A DNA stretch of 42,570 bases from Bacilli bacterium (GCA_022801735.1 JAAWSW010000002.1:1-42570); one strand, 5' to 3'; counted from the first letter of the stretch, positions 1-8,221 are shown. Numbers and translations: made by a program. The notes: generated from the letters alone by a model not told the origin.

Positions 1-494
1 AAAAATATAGTAGGAAGTGCGACTAATGCAGAAGAGCCTTCATGGGAAGATTTAACTGCAACTTTTAAAACTAATTTAGTTAGTCCTGGTGATTCTATAG
101 AGTATGATATAACAATAGAAAATAGAGGAAACTTAAATGCAGTATTAGATAAGATAACATTATCAGATTCAAATAATCCAGCAATTAAATTTACATCAAG
201 TGGATTAGAGGAAGGCACTGAATTAAATGCTGGAGGGATTGCTACCTTAACAGTAAAAGTAGAGTATGATAATAATGTAACAAGTCAGCCAGAAAGTACA
301 GAAGGAACATTTACTGTTACACTAGATTACTCACAAAAAGAAGGTAGTGGTGTAGTTAGTCAAAGTGCGGCAGAGATGTTAATTGCCACTGCAACAGATA
401 GTGGAGATGGATTATATGCAGATGAATATGAGCCTGGAAGATATGTATATAAAGGAGCCAATCCAAACAACTATATAACATTTAATAATGAACC
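1..494 (+). repeat. Long direct repeat, copy 1 (front half of surface paralogue A)
   Basis: This segment aligns without gaps to 3129-3622. By eye there are about 36 differences in 494 bases (about 93% identity), with identical runs of roughly 95 nt at the start and 80 nt around 379-459. Similarity falls sharply after the WR(I)I codons, where the variable back half begins. pyrG lies between the copies. Confidence 0.9.
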
Positions 495-1179
495 ATGGCG
501 AATTATTTCTGTTGAAGCAGATGGTAGTTTAAAATTAATAAAAATGAATAAAGTGGCAAATATGGCTTTTGATTCACAAGATAATAGAAATACAGGATAT
601 TGTGGTTTAGGTAATGCAACATCTTTTGGATGTAATGCTTGGGCAAAAAGTTCTAATTTGGTAAATGGTAGTTTATCAGGAGCAGTGGATAAAGATTCTG
701 AAGTAAATACTTATTTAAATACAACATATTATAATAGTTTGAGTAATGATATTAAAGATTTAATTGTATCTCATAGTTTTGATGTTGGTCCTGTAGAGGT
801 ATTTAATGATAATCTTACAAATCAAATTTCGTCTGAGAAAAGTATTATATGGAATGGTAAAGTTGGAATGATAACATTCAGTGATTTTTTAAGAGCAAAT
901 TCCAATAAAAATCAATGTGGTAATTTTAGTTTAATTGGTGATAATTCAGAGGTTTGTGCTTCTACAAATTATTTATTATCTTTACCTAAGGAATCTAATG
1001 TATGGATGATTTCGCCTTCATATAATTCTGAATATGATGGATTTACATTCTCATCAAGTAATTTTGGTCCTGGAGATGGAGCAAAAAATATCAATGATAT
1101 TTTACCAATTGTTTATATAAAATCAGATATTACATTATCTGGTAGTGGAACAAGTGCAGAAGAATATACTATAAACTAA
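1..1179 (+). CDS. Surface protein paralogue A, 5' partial (TasA/camelysin-like front, DUF6273-like back)
   Basis: The frame is open from base 1, so the start lies upstream; alignment with the full paralogue at 2970 suggests about 53 codons, including the membrane anchor, are missing. What remains is 392 residues. Residues 1-125 look like a secreted beta-sandwich (SPGDSIEYDITIENRGN). The rest is a module with WRIISVE, a Cys pair (YCGLG...FGCNAWA), WNGKVGMITFSDF, a second Cys pair (NQCGNF...VCASTNY), a WMISPS motif and an ILPIVYIKSDITLSGSGT ending. The same order of motifs recurs in the genes at 2970 and 20925. An exported, wall-facing protein is inferred. The TasA/camelysin and DUF6273 comparisons come from memory of these families and are tentative. 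Function is unknown. Confidence 0.8.
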   Translation, partial: KNIVGSATNAEEPSWEDLTATFKTNLVSPGDSIEYDITIENRGNLNAVLDKITLSDSNNPAIKFTSSGLEEGTELNAGGIATLTVKVEYDNNVTSQPESTEGTFTVTLDYSQKEGSGVVSQSAAEMLIATATDSGDGLYADEYEPGRYVYKGANPNNYITFNNEPWRIISVEADGSLKLIKMNKVANMAFDSQDNRNTGYCGLGNATSFGCNAWAKSSNLVNGSLSGAVDKDSEVNTYLNTTYYNSLSNDIKDLIVSHSFDVGPVEVFNDNLTNQISSEKSIIWNGKVGMITFSDFLRANSNKNQCGNFSLIGDNSEVCASTNYLLSLPKESNVWMISPSYNSEYDGFTFSSSNFGPGDGAKNINDILPIVYIKSDITLSGSGTSAEEYTIN

Positions 1180-1187
1180 TATTTTAT

Positions 1188-1218
1188 AACTATTAACGTA
1201 AATGTTAATAGTTTTTTT
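1188..1218 (+). terminator. Intrinsic terminator after surface paralogue A
   Basis: Perfect 10-bp stem AACTATTAAC/GTTAATAGTT with a 6-nt loop, followed by a run of seven T. It starts 9 nt after the stop codon. Confidence 0.9.
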
Positions 1219-1227
1219 ATTTTTCTT

Positions 1228-1255
1228 TTGAAAAATATTTTTAGTGTGTTATAAT
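1228..1255 (+). promoter_or_regulatory. SigA-type promoter of pyrG
   Basis: TTGAAA (1228-1233), a 16-nt spacer and TATAAT (1250-1255) preceded by TGT (extended -10). The predicted start of transcription, about 1262, leaves a leader of about 50 nt that holds a terminator hairpin. Confidence 0.75.
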
Positions 1256-1267
1256 GGAAGAGAGCCG

Positions 1268-1297
1268 ACCATACTCTCAGAGTATGGTTTTTGTTTT
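1268..1297 (+). terminator. Attenuator-like hairpin in the pyrG leader
   Basis: ACCATACTC (1268-1276), a 3-nt loop and GAGTATGGT (1280-1288) form a perfect 9-bp stem followed by TTTTTGTTTT. It sits between the promoter and the pyrG ribosome binding site, so it must be read through for pyrG expression. In Bacillus subtilis pyrG is controlled by a leader terminator and CTP-sensitive G addition at the 5' end. The same layout is seen here, but the initial G run (GGGC) is not obvious near the predicted start, so the sensing mechanism is uncertain. Confidence 0.7.
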
Positions 1298-1310
1298 ATG
1301 GGAGGTATTT

Positions 1311-2906
1311 ATGACAAAGTATGTATTTGTAACTGGAGGGGTTGTATCTGGCTTAGGAAAAGGTATTACAGCGTCTTCATTGGCTTTATTATTAAAATCA
1401 CGCGGGTATAAGGTGTTTATGCAAAAGTTTGATCCTTATATTAATGTAGATCCGGGAACTATGAGTCCATTTCAACATGGCGAAGTTTTTGTAACTGCTG
1501 ATGGTTCAGAGACTGATTTAGATTTGGGACATTATGAAAGGTTTATTGATGAAGAGTTAAATTACACTTCTAATATTACTACTGGAAAGATTTATAAGAC
1601 TGTTATTGAAAAAGAAAGACGAGGAGATTATTTAGGGGCAACTGTTCAAATTGTTCCTCATATTACTAATGAGATAAAAAATAAGGTTTATGAGGCGGGT
1701 ATTACTAGTGGTGCTGATATTGTTATTACTGAAATAGGTGGAACTATTGGTGATATTGAATCACAATCTTTTATTGAATCACTTAGACAAATTAGAAATG
1801 AAAAGGGTAAAGATAATGTGCTTTTTGTTCATACAACTTTAGTTCCATTTATTTATGGGTCTGATGAACTTAAAACTAAACCAACACAACATAGTGTTAT
1901 TGAACTTAGAAGTCTTGGTATTCAGCCTGATATGATTGTAACTAGAAGTCCTATTGTTTTAGATGATCATTTAAAAAGTAAAATTGCTTTATATTGTAGT
2001 ATTCCTAAAGAAAATATTATTGATTCTGTGGATGTTAAAAATATTTATCAAATTCCAATTAATTATTATGAGCAAGGTGCGGATGAAATTATTTTAAAAC
2101 AATTTGGAATGAAGGCACCTAAGGCTAATTTGAAAGAATGGAAAAAGTTAATTGAAACTACTGATAATTTAAGTAAAGAAATTGAAATTGCTTTGGTTGG
2201 TAAATATGTAGAGTTGCATGATGCTTATTTATCTGTGGCTGAATCACTTAGACATGCTGGATACAAGTATAATGTAAGAATTAATATTAACTGGGTTGAT
2301 AGTGAGAAACTGGAAGGTAATGTTGATTTAAAAAAAGTGTTTAAAAATACTAAAGGTATTATTGTTCCTGGTGGATTTGGACAGCGTGGTGTTGAAGGAA
2401 TGATTAAGGCGATTAAATATGCTCGTGAAAATGATATTCCATTTTTAGGTATTTGTTTAGGTATGCAACTTGCAGTAATTGAATTTGCTCGTAACGTGTG
2501 TGGTATTACTGAGGCTAATTCACGTGAATTTGATAATCTTTGTTCTGAACCTATTATTGACCTTATGGCTGAGCAAAAAAATATAATTAATATGGGTGGT
2601 ACTTTAAGACTTGGTAATTATGATTGTAAAATTAAAAAGGGTACGCTTGCTTATGAAGATTATAAATCAGAGTGTATAAAAGAAAGACATCGTCATAGAT
2701 ATGAATTTAATAATAAGTATAAGGATATTTTAGAAGAAAATGGTATGGTGTTTTCTGGAATTAATGAGGCTAGTGATTTAGTTGAAATGGTAGAATTACC
2801 TAATAGAAAACATTTTATTGCTTGTCAGTTTCATCCTGAATTTAAAAGTAGACCTACTAAGTGTCATCCTTTATTTGATTCATTTATTAAAAGTAGTTCA
2901 AAGTAA
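1311..2906 (+). CDS. pyrG: CTP synthase
   Basis: Converts UTP to CTP using ATP and glutamine, in the cytoplasm; last step of de novo CTP supply. The 531 residues match the usual length. The N-terminal synthetase domain opens with MTKYVFVTGGVVSGLGKG (nucleotide-binding loop). The C-terminal glutamine amidotransferase domain carries PGGFGQRG, nucleophile Cys382 in GICLGMQ, and His508/Glu510 in CQFHPEF. An upstream in-frame ATG at 1254 exists, but it lies in the -10 element and leader; the start at 1311 has GGGAGG at good spacing and gives the canonical N-terminus. It is a single-gene unit between two surface-protein paralogues, with a leader terminator that suggests attenuation control. Confidence 0.97.
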   Translation: MTKYVFVTGGVVSGLGKGITASSLALLLKSRGYKVFMQKFDPYINVDPGTMSPFQHGEVFVTADGSETDLDLGHYERFIDEELNYTSNITTGKIYKTVIEKERRGDYLGATVQIVPHITNEIKNKVYEAGITSGADIVITEIGGTIGDIESQSFIESLRQIRNEKGKDNVLFVHTTLVPFIYGSDELKTKPTQHSVIELRSLGIQPDMIVTRSPIVLDDHLKSKIALYCSIPKENIIDSVDVKNIYQIPINYYEQGADEIILKQFGMKAPKANLKEWKKLIETTDNLSKEIEIALVGKYVELHDAYLSVAESLRHAGYKYNVRININWVDSEKLEGNVDLKKVFKNTKGIIVPGGFGQRGVEGMIKAIKYARENDIPFLGICLGMQLAVIEFARNVCGITEANSREFDNLCSEPIIDLMAEQKNIINMGGTLRLGNYDCKIKKGTLAYEDYKSECIKERHRHRYEFNNKYKDILEENGMVFSGINEASDLVEMVELPNRKHFIACQFHPEFKSRPTKCHPLFDSFIKSSSK

Positions 2907-2917
2907 AAAAATAATAG

Positions 2918-2946
2918 TTGTGAAATGTGTAAAAATCAATTATAAT
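2918..2946 (+). promoter_or_regulatory. SigA-type promoter of surface paralogue B
   Basis: TTGTGA (2918-2923), a 17-nt spacer and TATAAT (2941-2946), followed by AGGAGG at 2958-2963 and ATG at 2970. The leader is only about 17 nt. Confidence 0.7.
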
Positions 2947-2969
2947 GGAAATATAATAGGAGGAAAAAT

Positions 2970-4346
2970 ATGACCCAAAGAAAGAAGAATAATATAATAA
3001 TAGGAAGTTTATGTGTAGTAGTATTACTAATGGCAGTAGGATATGCAGCCTTTAGTAGTATACTAAACATAAAAGGAACAAGTAGTATTAGTAGTAACTG
3101 GAAAGTATTAATTACTAATGTAGATGAAAAAAATATAGTAGGAAGTGCGACTAATGCAGAAGAGCCTTCATGGGAAGATTTAACTGCAACTTTTAAAACT
3201 AATTTAGTTAGTCCAGGTGATTCTATTGAGTATGATATAACAATAGAAAATAGAGGAAACTTAAACGCTACATTAGATAAAATAACTTTAAGTGATTCAA
3301 ATAATGAAGCAATCAAATTTACATCAAGTGGATTAGAAGAAGGCAGTGAATTAAATGCAGGAGATAGTGCAACTTTAACCGTAAAAGTAGAGTATGATAA
3401 TAATGTAACAAGTCAGCCAGAAAGTACAGAAGGAACATTTACTGTTACATTAGATTACTCACAAAAAGAAGGTGGCGGAGTAGTTAGTCAAACTGCTGCT
3501 GAGAAATTAATTGCCACTGCAACAGATAGTGGAGATGGATTATATGCAGATGAATATGAGCCTGGAAGATATGTATATAAAGGAGGAAATCCAAATAATT
3601 ATATAACATTTAATAATGAAAGTTGGAGAATTTTATCAGTAGAGAATGATGGAACATTAAAAATTATGAGAGGTACAAGTATTGGTAGTAAGGAATTTGA
3701 TTCACAAAATTATAGAGATGAAAATAGTAATGGTGCAGGAGGAACATACTGCGCCCAAAGTAGTTATGGATGTAATGCATGGGCAATAGTTGATAATTTT
3801 GAAAATAATAATATATCAGGGACTGTATTGAGGGATGCTGAAATAAATACATATTTGAATGAAAGTTATTATTCATCATTAACAGAAACTGCACAAATTC
3901 AAATTCAAAGTTATAATTGGGATATTGGACCAGTTGCAGGTAGCGGAGAAAATGGTGCGTTTAATTTGTCTTCTATGGTTACTAATTCTAAAAAATATTT
4001 GTGGAATGGTAATGTTGCTTTATTTAGTCCTATTGACTTTTTAAAAGCCAATAGTAATGTGGATAAATGTCTTACTTCTACAAATATATCGTCTGGTGAA
4101 TGCGATTCTACAAATTATATAAGTGTTATTGTTAAGAAGTTACCTAATCAATCTATAAGGATGCTTTCTCCATATTTGTGGGATGCTAGTTCTGTATGGT
4201 ATTTATATGGTGTATATGGTGGCGTAGATCTTATGAGTTCTGCAGCACGTGTTAGTGTTGACATTTTTCCAACACTTTATCTAAAATCTAATATTTCTTT
4301 AGATGGAGAAGGAACAAGTTCAAATCCATATACAATAGTTTCTTAA
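2970..4346 (+). CDS. Surface protein paralogue B (TasA/camelysin-like front, DUF6273-like back)
   Basis: 458 residues, the full-length member of the family. A short basic N-terminus (MTQRKKN) precedes one membrane segment (about residues 9-27) ending in VGYAAFSS, a feature also seen in the gene at 20925. Residues about 30-165 form a beta-rich region with SPGDSIEYDITIENRGN, reminiscent of TasA/camelysin-type fibre proteins. Residues about 180-458 form the variable module: WRILSVE, YCAQ...GCNAWA, DIGPVAG, WNGNVALFSP, KCLTS...ECDSTNY, IRMLSP and IFPTLYLKSNISLDGEGT. The paired cysteines suggest disulfides outside the cell. AGGAGG lies 6 nt before ATG. Its own promoter and terminator make it a single-gene unit. 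Export and surface display are inferred from the anchor; the precise role is unknown. Confidence 0.8.
   Translation: MTQRKKNNIIIGSLCVVVLLMAVGYAAFSSILNIKGTSSISSNWKVLITNVDEKNIVGSATNAEEPSWEDLTATFKTNLVSPGDSIEYDITIENRGNLNATLDKITLSDSNNEAIKFTSSGLEEGSELNAGDSATLTVKVEYDNNVTSQPESTEGTFTVTLDYSQKEGGGVVSQTAAEKLIATATDSGDGLYADEYEPGRYVYKGGNPNNYITFNNESWRILSVENDGTLKIMRGTSIGSKEFDSQNYRDENSNGAGGTYCAQSSYGCNAWAIVDNFENNNISGTVLRDAEINTYLNESYYSSLTETAQIQIQSYNWDIGPVAGSGENGAFNLSSMVTNSKKYLWNGNVALFSPIDFLKANSNVDKCLTSTNISSGECDSTNYISVIVKKLPNQSIRMLSPYLWDASSVWYLYGVYGGVDLMSSAARVSVDIFPTLYLKSNISLDGEGTSSNPYTIVS
3129..3622 (+). repeat. Long direct repeat, copy 2 (front half of surface paralogue B)
   Basis: Partner of 1-494 at a constant offset of 3128 bases, about 93% identical by eye and without gaps. 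A recombination between the copies would delete or duplicate pyrG, so maintenance by gene conversion is more likely than frequent crossover. Confidence 0.9.
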
Positions 4347-4385
4347 AATTATATATTTTGTATTAACAAATAATAATAATAAAAA

Positions 4386-4411
4386 CCTCAGTATTAAACT
4401 GAGGCTTTTTT
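4386..4411. terminator. Bidirectional terminator between convergent genes
   Basis: CCTCAGT (4386-4392), loop ATTAA, ACTGAGG (4398-4404). A T run follows on plus, and an A run precedes it that reads as T on minus. It serves both the surface gene at 2970 and the minus-strand gene ending at 4410. Confidence 0.9.
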
Positions 4412-5054
4412 ATACATCTTTTTTATTTTCAAATATTTTATCTAATCGTTCATCGGGATATTTTTCATCTAAAAATACTTCTATTTTATTATTTGGTGCT
4501 ATTCCTTGTTTTCTTTCATATTGTCTTATGCTTGCAGATATTGAAATAACAGCGTCAACTATTATAAATACTAGTAATAATACAGTAGTGATATTACCAA
4601 TTTTTATTGGTGTTTTTTCTATGCCTTTTGATAAGTATGGATAGATGATTTTGGTAAATATAATTCCTAATATTCCCCAATAAAACATATAAGTTAAACT
4701 TGTTCTTCCGTTGAAGTTAAATGGTTTATTACTGTAATCCCATGATATGGTTCCAAATATATATTCTTGAATTATTGAGCATATATATTCACATCCACCA
4801 CCCAATAGGGCTGCTCCTATAAATATCATAAAAACATTTTCTTGTTTGTTTAAAAATAGAGCAAATATGGCAGCACCAAATCCATAAACAGGATTTAATG
4901 GACCATATATTAAACCTCGTCTTGAAACTAAATCGCCAGTTTTTAAAAATGTTAGAAACATTTCAAAGATGCAGCCGAAAATACAACCGATAATAAAAAT
5001 CCAAAATATTTTTTTCCAGCACATGCCTTCTGCAAAAACTTTTTTTTCTTTCAT
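4410..5054 (-). CDS. Predicted multi-pass membrane protein, ABC-transporter type IV / CmpB-like (PF06541) family
   Basis: About 214 residues from the preferred ATG at 5054, which has AGGTGG just upstream; an in-frame ATG at 5111 would add 19 residues without a good ribosome binding site. There are four to five hydrophobic segments, one at IFWIFIIGCIFGCIFEM. The motif SRRGLIYGPLNPVYGFGA is typical of the PF06541 'putative ABC-transporter type IV' family, whose function is not settled. A charged C-terminal tail follows the last segment. It is one of very few minus-strand genes, with its own promoter facing the cardiolipin synthase operon. Family assignment is from motif memory. Confidence 0.8.
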   Translation of the reverse strand: MKEKKVFAEGMCWKKIFWIFIIGCIFGCIFEMFLTFLKTGDLVSRRGLIYGPLNPVYGFGAAIFALFLNKQENVFMIFIGAALLGGGCEYICSIIQEYIFGTISWDYSNKPFNFNGRTSLTYMFYWGILGIIFTKIIYPYLSKGIEKTPIKIGNITTVLLLVFIIVDAVISISASIRQYERKQGIAPNNKIEVFLDEKYPDERLDKIFENKKDV

Positions 5055-5126
5055 ACAACCACCTTTTGTTATAGGATATGGTATATGTATAAAAAAGTAT
5101 AAATCATACAACCATAAATCATTTTT

Positions 5127-5155
5127 AGTATATCTATTTTTGAATTTGATGTCAA
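5127..5155 (-). promoter_or_regulatory. SigA-type promoter for the minus-strand membrane protein
   Basis: Read on minus: TTGACA (5155-5150), a 17-nt spacer and TATACT (5132-5127). Transcription would begin near 5120, about 65 nt before the start codon at 5054. Its -35 lies 11 bp from the -35 of the divergent cls promoter. Confidence 0.75.
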
Positions 5156-5166
5156 ACCTGTATTTA

Positions 5167-5195
5167 TTGTATAAATTATGTAAGTTTGGTATAAT
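5167..5195 (+). promoter_or_regulatory. SigA-type promoter of the cls operon
   Basis: TTGTAT (5167-5172), a 17-nt spacer and TATAAT (5190-5195), about 23 nt before the start codon. It is arranged head-to-head with the minus-strand promoter at 5127-5155, so one bound regulator could affect both. Confidence 0.7.
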
Positions 5196-5218
5196 CTAAG
5201 TATATAGTTGGTGATGGT

Positions 5219-6763
5219 ATGAAATACTTGGGAAAGATAATGAACTTTTTGACACATAGAGCAGTGCTTGGAATTTTATTATTAGGTGTACAATTGGTTT
5301 TGCTTACTTTAATGTTTTTACATTTTAATGTAACTTTTGTTTATTTTTATATTTTTAGTTATATACTAGGAATTTTAATGAGTCTTTATATTATTAATGG
5401 CAATACTAATCCTGGTTATAAAATGGCTTGGCTTTGGATATTTTTAGTTTTTCCTTTGTTTGGAATATTATTTTATTTTATATTCGGTGGGGTTCAATTA
5501 AGTAAGAGAGAAAAAAATAAATTAAAAGAAATTTATGATCATCAAAAGAAAAATTTAATTCAAAATGATGATGTTGTGGATGAACTTAAGGTTTTAAATT
5601 TAGAGGCATATAATCAGGCTAATTATATTACTAAGTATTCACTTTCTCCAGTTTGTAAGAATACAGAATATGAATATTTTAAGATAGGTGAGGAATACTA
5701 TAAACGATTACTTGAAGAGTTATCAAAGGCTAAAAAATATATTTTTATGGAGTTTTTTATTGTTGCTTCGGGTAAGATGTGGGATAGTGTTTTGGAAATA
5801 TTAAAACAGAAAGTTAAAGAGGGAGTAGAGGTTAGATTTATGTATGATGATTTAGGATGTATTATGTTACTTCCTAATCATTATTATAAGACTTTAGAAA
5901 GTTATGGAATAAAGGCTTGTACTTTTAATCGTTTTATTCCTATTTTGCGTAGTAAATTTAATAATCGTGATCATCGTAAGATTGTAGTTATTGATGGTTA
6001 TGTTGCTTTTACTGGCGGGATTAATTTAGCCGATGAATATATTAATGAAATTGAAAAGTATGGTCATTGGAAAGATAATGGGGTAATGCTTAAAGGCGAA
6101 GCCGTTTATAATATGGCTATTATGTTTATGTCGATGTGGGATTTTGTTAATGGGTCTAATTATAGTTATAGTAAGTATAGGCCTGATGAAAAGTATTTAC
6201 AGACTATTTGTGATGATGGTTTTGTAATTCCATATTGTGATAATCCATGGGATCATGAAGCGGCTGGTGAAACTATTTATCTTAATTTGATAAATAAAGC
6301 AAGTAAATATATTTATATTACGACACCTTATTTAATTATTGATAATGAGATGATGACATGTTTATGTATTGCGGCTAAAAATGGAATTGATATTCGGATA
6401 ATTACACCTAGTATTCCTGATAAGAAAATGATTAATGAGGTTACTAAGGCTTATTATGATGAACTTATTCAAAGTGGAGTTAGAATATTTGAATATGAAC
6501 CTGGGTTTATTCATGCGAAAACTTTTATTGTTGATGATGAATATGCAACAGTTGGAACAGTAAATCTTGATTATCGTAGTTTATATTTACATTTCGAAAA
6601 TGGTGTATGGTTTTATAAGGCTAGTATAATTGATGATATAAAGAAAGATTATATGGAAACTTTAGAAAAATCTAAAGAGATTCATTTGGATAATAAAAAG
6701 AAATTAAATAGAATTCAAAAATTGAAAAGACAAATTTTAATGGCGTTTGCGCCACTGATGTAA
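5219..6763 (+). CDS. cls: Cardiolipin synthase (PLD family)
   Basis: Joins phosphatidylglycerol molecules to make cardiolipin at the cytoplasmic membrane. 514 residues, normal for bacterial Cls. Two N-terminal membrane helices (about 15-35 and 40-60) are followed by a third hydrophobic stretch (about 70-90). Two HKD motifs are intact: His252-x-Lys254-x4-Asp259 (DHRKIVVID) and His432-x-Lys434-x4-Asp439 (IHAKTFIVD). The start at 5219 follows GGTGATGGT; a second in-frame ATG seven codons on is possible. It is first in a three-gene envelope operon: the lipoprotein starts 11 nt after its stop and the CapA-like gene follows that by 2 nt. Confidence 0.93.
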   Translation: MKYLGKIMNFLTHRAVLGILLLGVQLVLLTLMFLHFNVTFVYFYIFSYILGILMSLYIINGNTNPGYKMAWLWIFLVFPLFGILFYFIFGGVQLSKREKNKLKEIYDHQKKNLIQNDDVVDELKVLNLEAYNQANYITKYSLSPVCKNTEYEYFKIGEEYYKRLLEELSKAKKYIFMEFFIVASGKMWDSVLEILKQKVKEGVEVRFMYDDLGCIMLLPNHYYKTLESYGIKACTFNRFIPILRSKFNNRDHRKIVVIDGYVAFTGGINLADEYINEIEKYGHWKDNGVMLKGEAVYNMAIMFMSMWDFVNGSNYSYSKYRPDEKYLQTICDDGFVIPYCDNPWDHEAAGETIYLNLINKASKYIYITTPYLIIDNEMMTCLCIAAKNGIDIRIITPSIPDKKMINEVTKAYYDELIQSGVRIFEYEPGFIHAKTFIVDDEYATVGTVNLDYRSLYLHFENGVWFYKASIIDDIKKDYMETLEKSKEIHLDNKKKLNRIQKLKRQILMAFAPLM

Positions 6764-6774
6764 GGAGTGATTTT

Positions 6775-7053
6775 ATGAAAAAAGTATTTGTTTTAGGAAT
6801 TTGTGTGTTTATGTTATGTGGATGTTCAGTAACTGAGAAATTTGAATGTACTGTTGAAGGTAAGAATGCGAAGATAACTTTAAAAGATGGAATGATTAGT
6901 AGTTATTCTTTGGATGGTCTTAAAATGAGCAGACAAGAGATTGATGAAATTAATGGTGAATACTTTACTGGAGTTGCTTCGCCTGAAGATGGCAGAAGAG
7001 CACTTCAAAATTATGTAGCAACATCTAATGGTAGTTGTAATATGGGTGACTAG
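6775..7053 (+). CDS. Small putative lipoprotein
   Basis: 92 residues. The N-terminus MKKVFVLGICVFMLCGC is a type II signal peptide, with Cys17 of the LCGC lipobox the likely lipid-modified residue. The mature part is short and carries two more cysteines (FECTV and NGSCNMGD), which could pair. I do not recognise a family. A strong ribosome binding site (AAGGAGTG) lies just after the cls stop codon. Its position between cls and a CapA-like phosphoesterase suggests an envelope role on the outer face of the membrane, but that is inference from context. Confidence 0.8.
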   Translation: MKKVFVLGICVFMLCGCSVTEKFECTVEGKNAKITLKDGMISSYSLDGLKMSRQEIDEINGEYFTGVASPEDGRRALQNYVATSNGSCNMGD

Positions 7054-7055
7054 AT

Positions 7056-8195
7056 ATGAAGGCATGGAAGTATGTTTTATTAGTTTTTAGTGTGGTTATT
7101 ATTGTTTTTGGAATATTATTATTTTTAGATAAAGGTGATAATGTTAAACAAAGGAAGCCTTTGAAGGAAGAGATTAAAGAAACTAAACTTAGTTTAGTGA
7201 TGGTTGGAGATGCACTTCTTCATAGTTCTGTTTATAATGATGCTTATAATAATGGGGTATATGATTTTACTAATCAATTAGAGTTTATAAGTCCTATTAT
7301 TAAAAATTATGATTTAGCTTTTTATAATCAGGAAACGGTATTAGGTGGGACTGGTATTGGTTTATCTGATTATCCAGCATTTAATTCACCTCAGGAATTT
7401 GGAGATGCGATGATTAAGTCTGGCTTTAATATTATTAATTTGGCTACTAATCATACATTAGATAGAGGTGAAAAGGCTATTTTGAATCAATCTGCCTATT
7501 TTAAGGATAAGGATGTTTTAACTGCTGGAAGTTATAGTTCTTTTGATGATGCTTCTAAGATAATTATTAAAGAAAAAAATGGAATTAAATATGCATTACT
7601 TTCTTATACTTATGGAACTAATGGAATAAGGATTCCTGCAGGTAAAGAGTATTTGGTTAATTTATATAGTGATGAGCAGGCTAAACGTGATATTGAAGCC
7701 GTTCGTGGGAAGGTGGATTTACTTTTAGTTTCTATGCACTGGGGGGTAGAATATCGTCATGAACCTACTAGTGAGCAAAAAAGACAAGCAGAGTATTTAT
7801 CTTCTTTAGGGGCAGATATTATTATTGGAACTCATCCTCATGTTGTAGAGCCTGTTACTTATATAGGTGATACTTTGGTTATTTATTCTTTAGGTAATTT
7901 TATTTCAGCACAATCTACTAATAATGATTTTAATACTATGGTGGAACTGATGAGTAGTGTAGATGTTATAAAGACTACTAAGGACGGTAAAAGTTCTATT
8001 AAACTTGATAATTTGAATAATGAACTTTTATATAATTATTATAAAAAAGGTGGAGGTAAGTGGTATAACTTTAGAGTTATTCCATTTAGTCAAATGAATA
8101 CTGAATATAATAGTGAATATAAAAGGTTATATGATAAATATGGAAAAGTAATTAAGATGTATGATGAAAATATACCTTTAAAGGGCATTTCTTAA
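7056..8195 (+). CDS. CapA-family metallophosphoesterase, membrane-anchored
   Basis: 379 residues with an N-terminal membrane anchor (about 5-24), then a PGA_cap/CapA-type phosphoesterase domain. Visible motifs are MVGDALLHSSVY, NQETVLGG, NLATNHTLDRG, SMHWGVEYRHEPT, IIGTHPHVVEP and YSLGNFI, where the Asp, Asn and His residues should bind metal. CapA proteins in Bacillus take part in poly-gamma-glutamate capsule export. No capB or capC homologue is nearby, so a capsule role is not supported and a general envelope phosphoesterase role is as likely. It starts 2 nt after the lipoprotein stop with a weak GGGTG site, suggesting translational coupling. Its stop codon sits inside the loop of the operon terminator. 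Confidence 0.88.
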   Translation: MKAWKYVLLVFSVVIIVFGILLFLDKGDNVKQRKPLKEEIKETKLSLVMVGDALLHSSVYNDAYNNGVYDFTNQLEFISPIIKNYDLAFYNQETVLGGTGIGLSDYPAFNSPQEFGDAMIKSGFNIINLATNHTLDRGEKAILNQSAYFKDKDVLTAGSYSSFDDASKIIIKEKNGIKYALLSYTYGTNGIRIPAGKEYLVNLYSDEQAKRDIEAVRGKVDLLLVSMHWGVEYRHEPTSEQKRQAEYLSSLGADIIIGTHPHVVEPVTYIGDTLVIYSLGNFISAQSTNNDFNTMVELMSSVDVIKTTKDGKSSIKLDNLNNELLYNYYKKGGGKWYNFRVIPFSQMNTEYNSEYKRLYDKYGKVIKMYDENIPLKGIS

Positions 8196-8209
8196 GTGAA
8201 ATGCTTTTT
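8185..8209 (+). terminator. Intrinsic terminator of the cls operon
   Basis: GCATTTC (8185-8191), a 6-nt loop and GAAATGC (8198-8204), then TTTTT. The hairpin overlaps the last codons of the CapA-like gene. Confidence 0.85.
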
Positions 8210-8221
8210 GAAAATAAGGAT

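Noticed and set aside
1254..1310. An upstream in-frame start that would lengthen CTP synthase by 19 residues
   Set aside because: It lies in the -10 element and leader hairpin; the ATG at 1311 has a strong ribosome binding site and the canonical N-terminus.
2936..3316. A 126-codon open frame on the minus strand, and similar minus frames elsewhere (for example 33952-34326 and 40967-41272)
   Set aside because: They lie antisense to well-supported genes, lack ribosome binding sites and look like by-products of AT-rich coding sequence.
1..4346. The two surface paralogues as ends of a composite transposon carrying pyrG
   Set aside because: The repeats are coding halves of non-transposase genes, no terminal inverted repeats or transposase were found, and pyrG has its own promoter and leader control.
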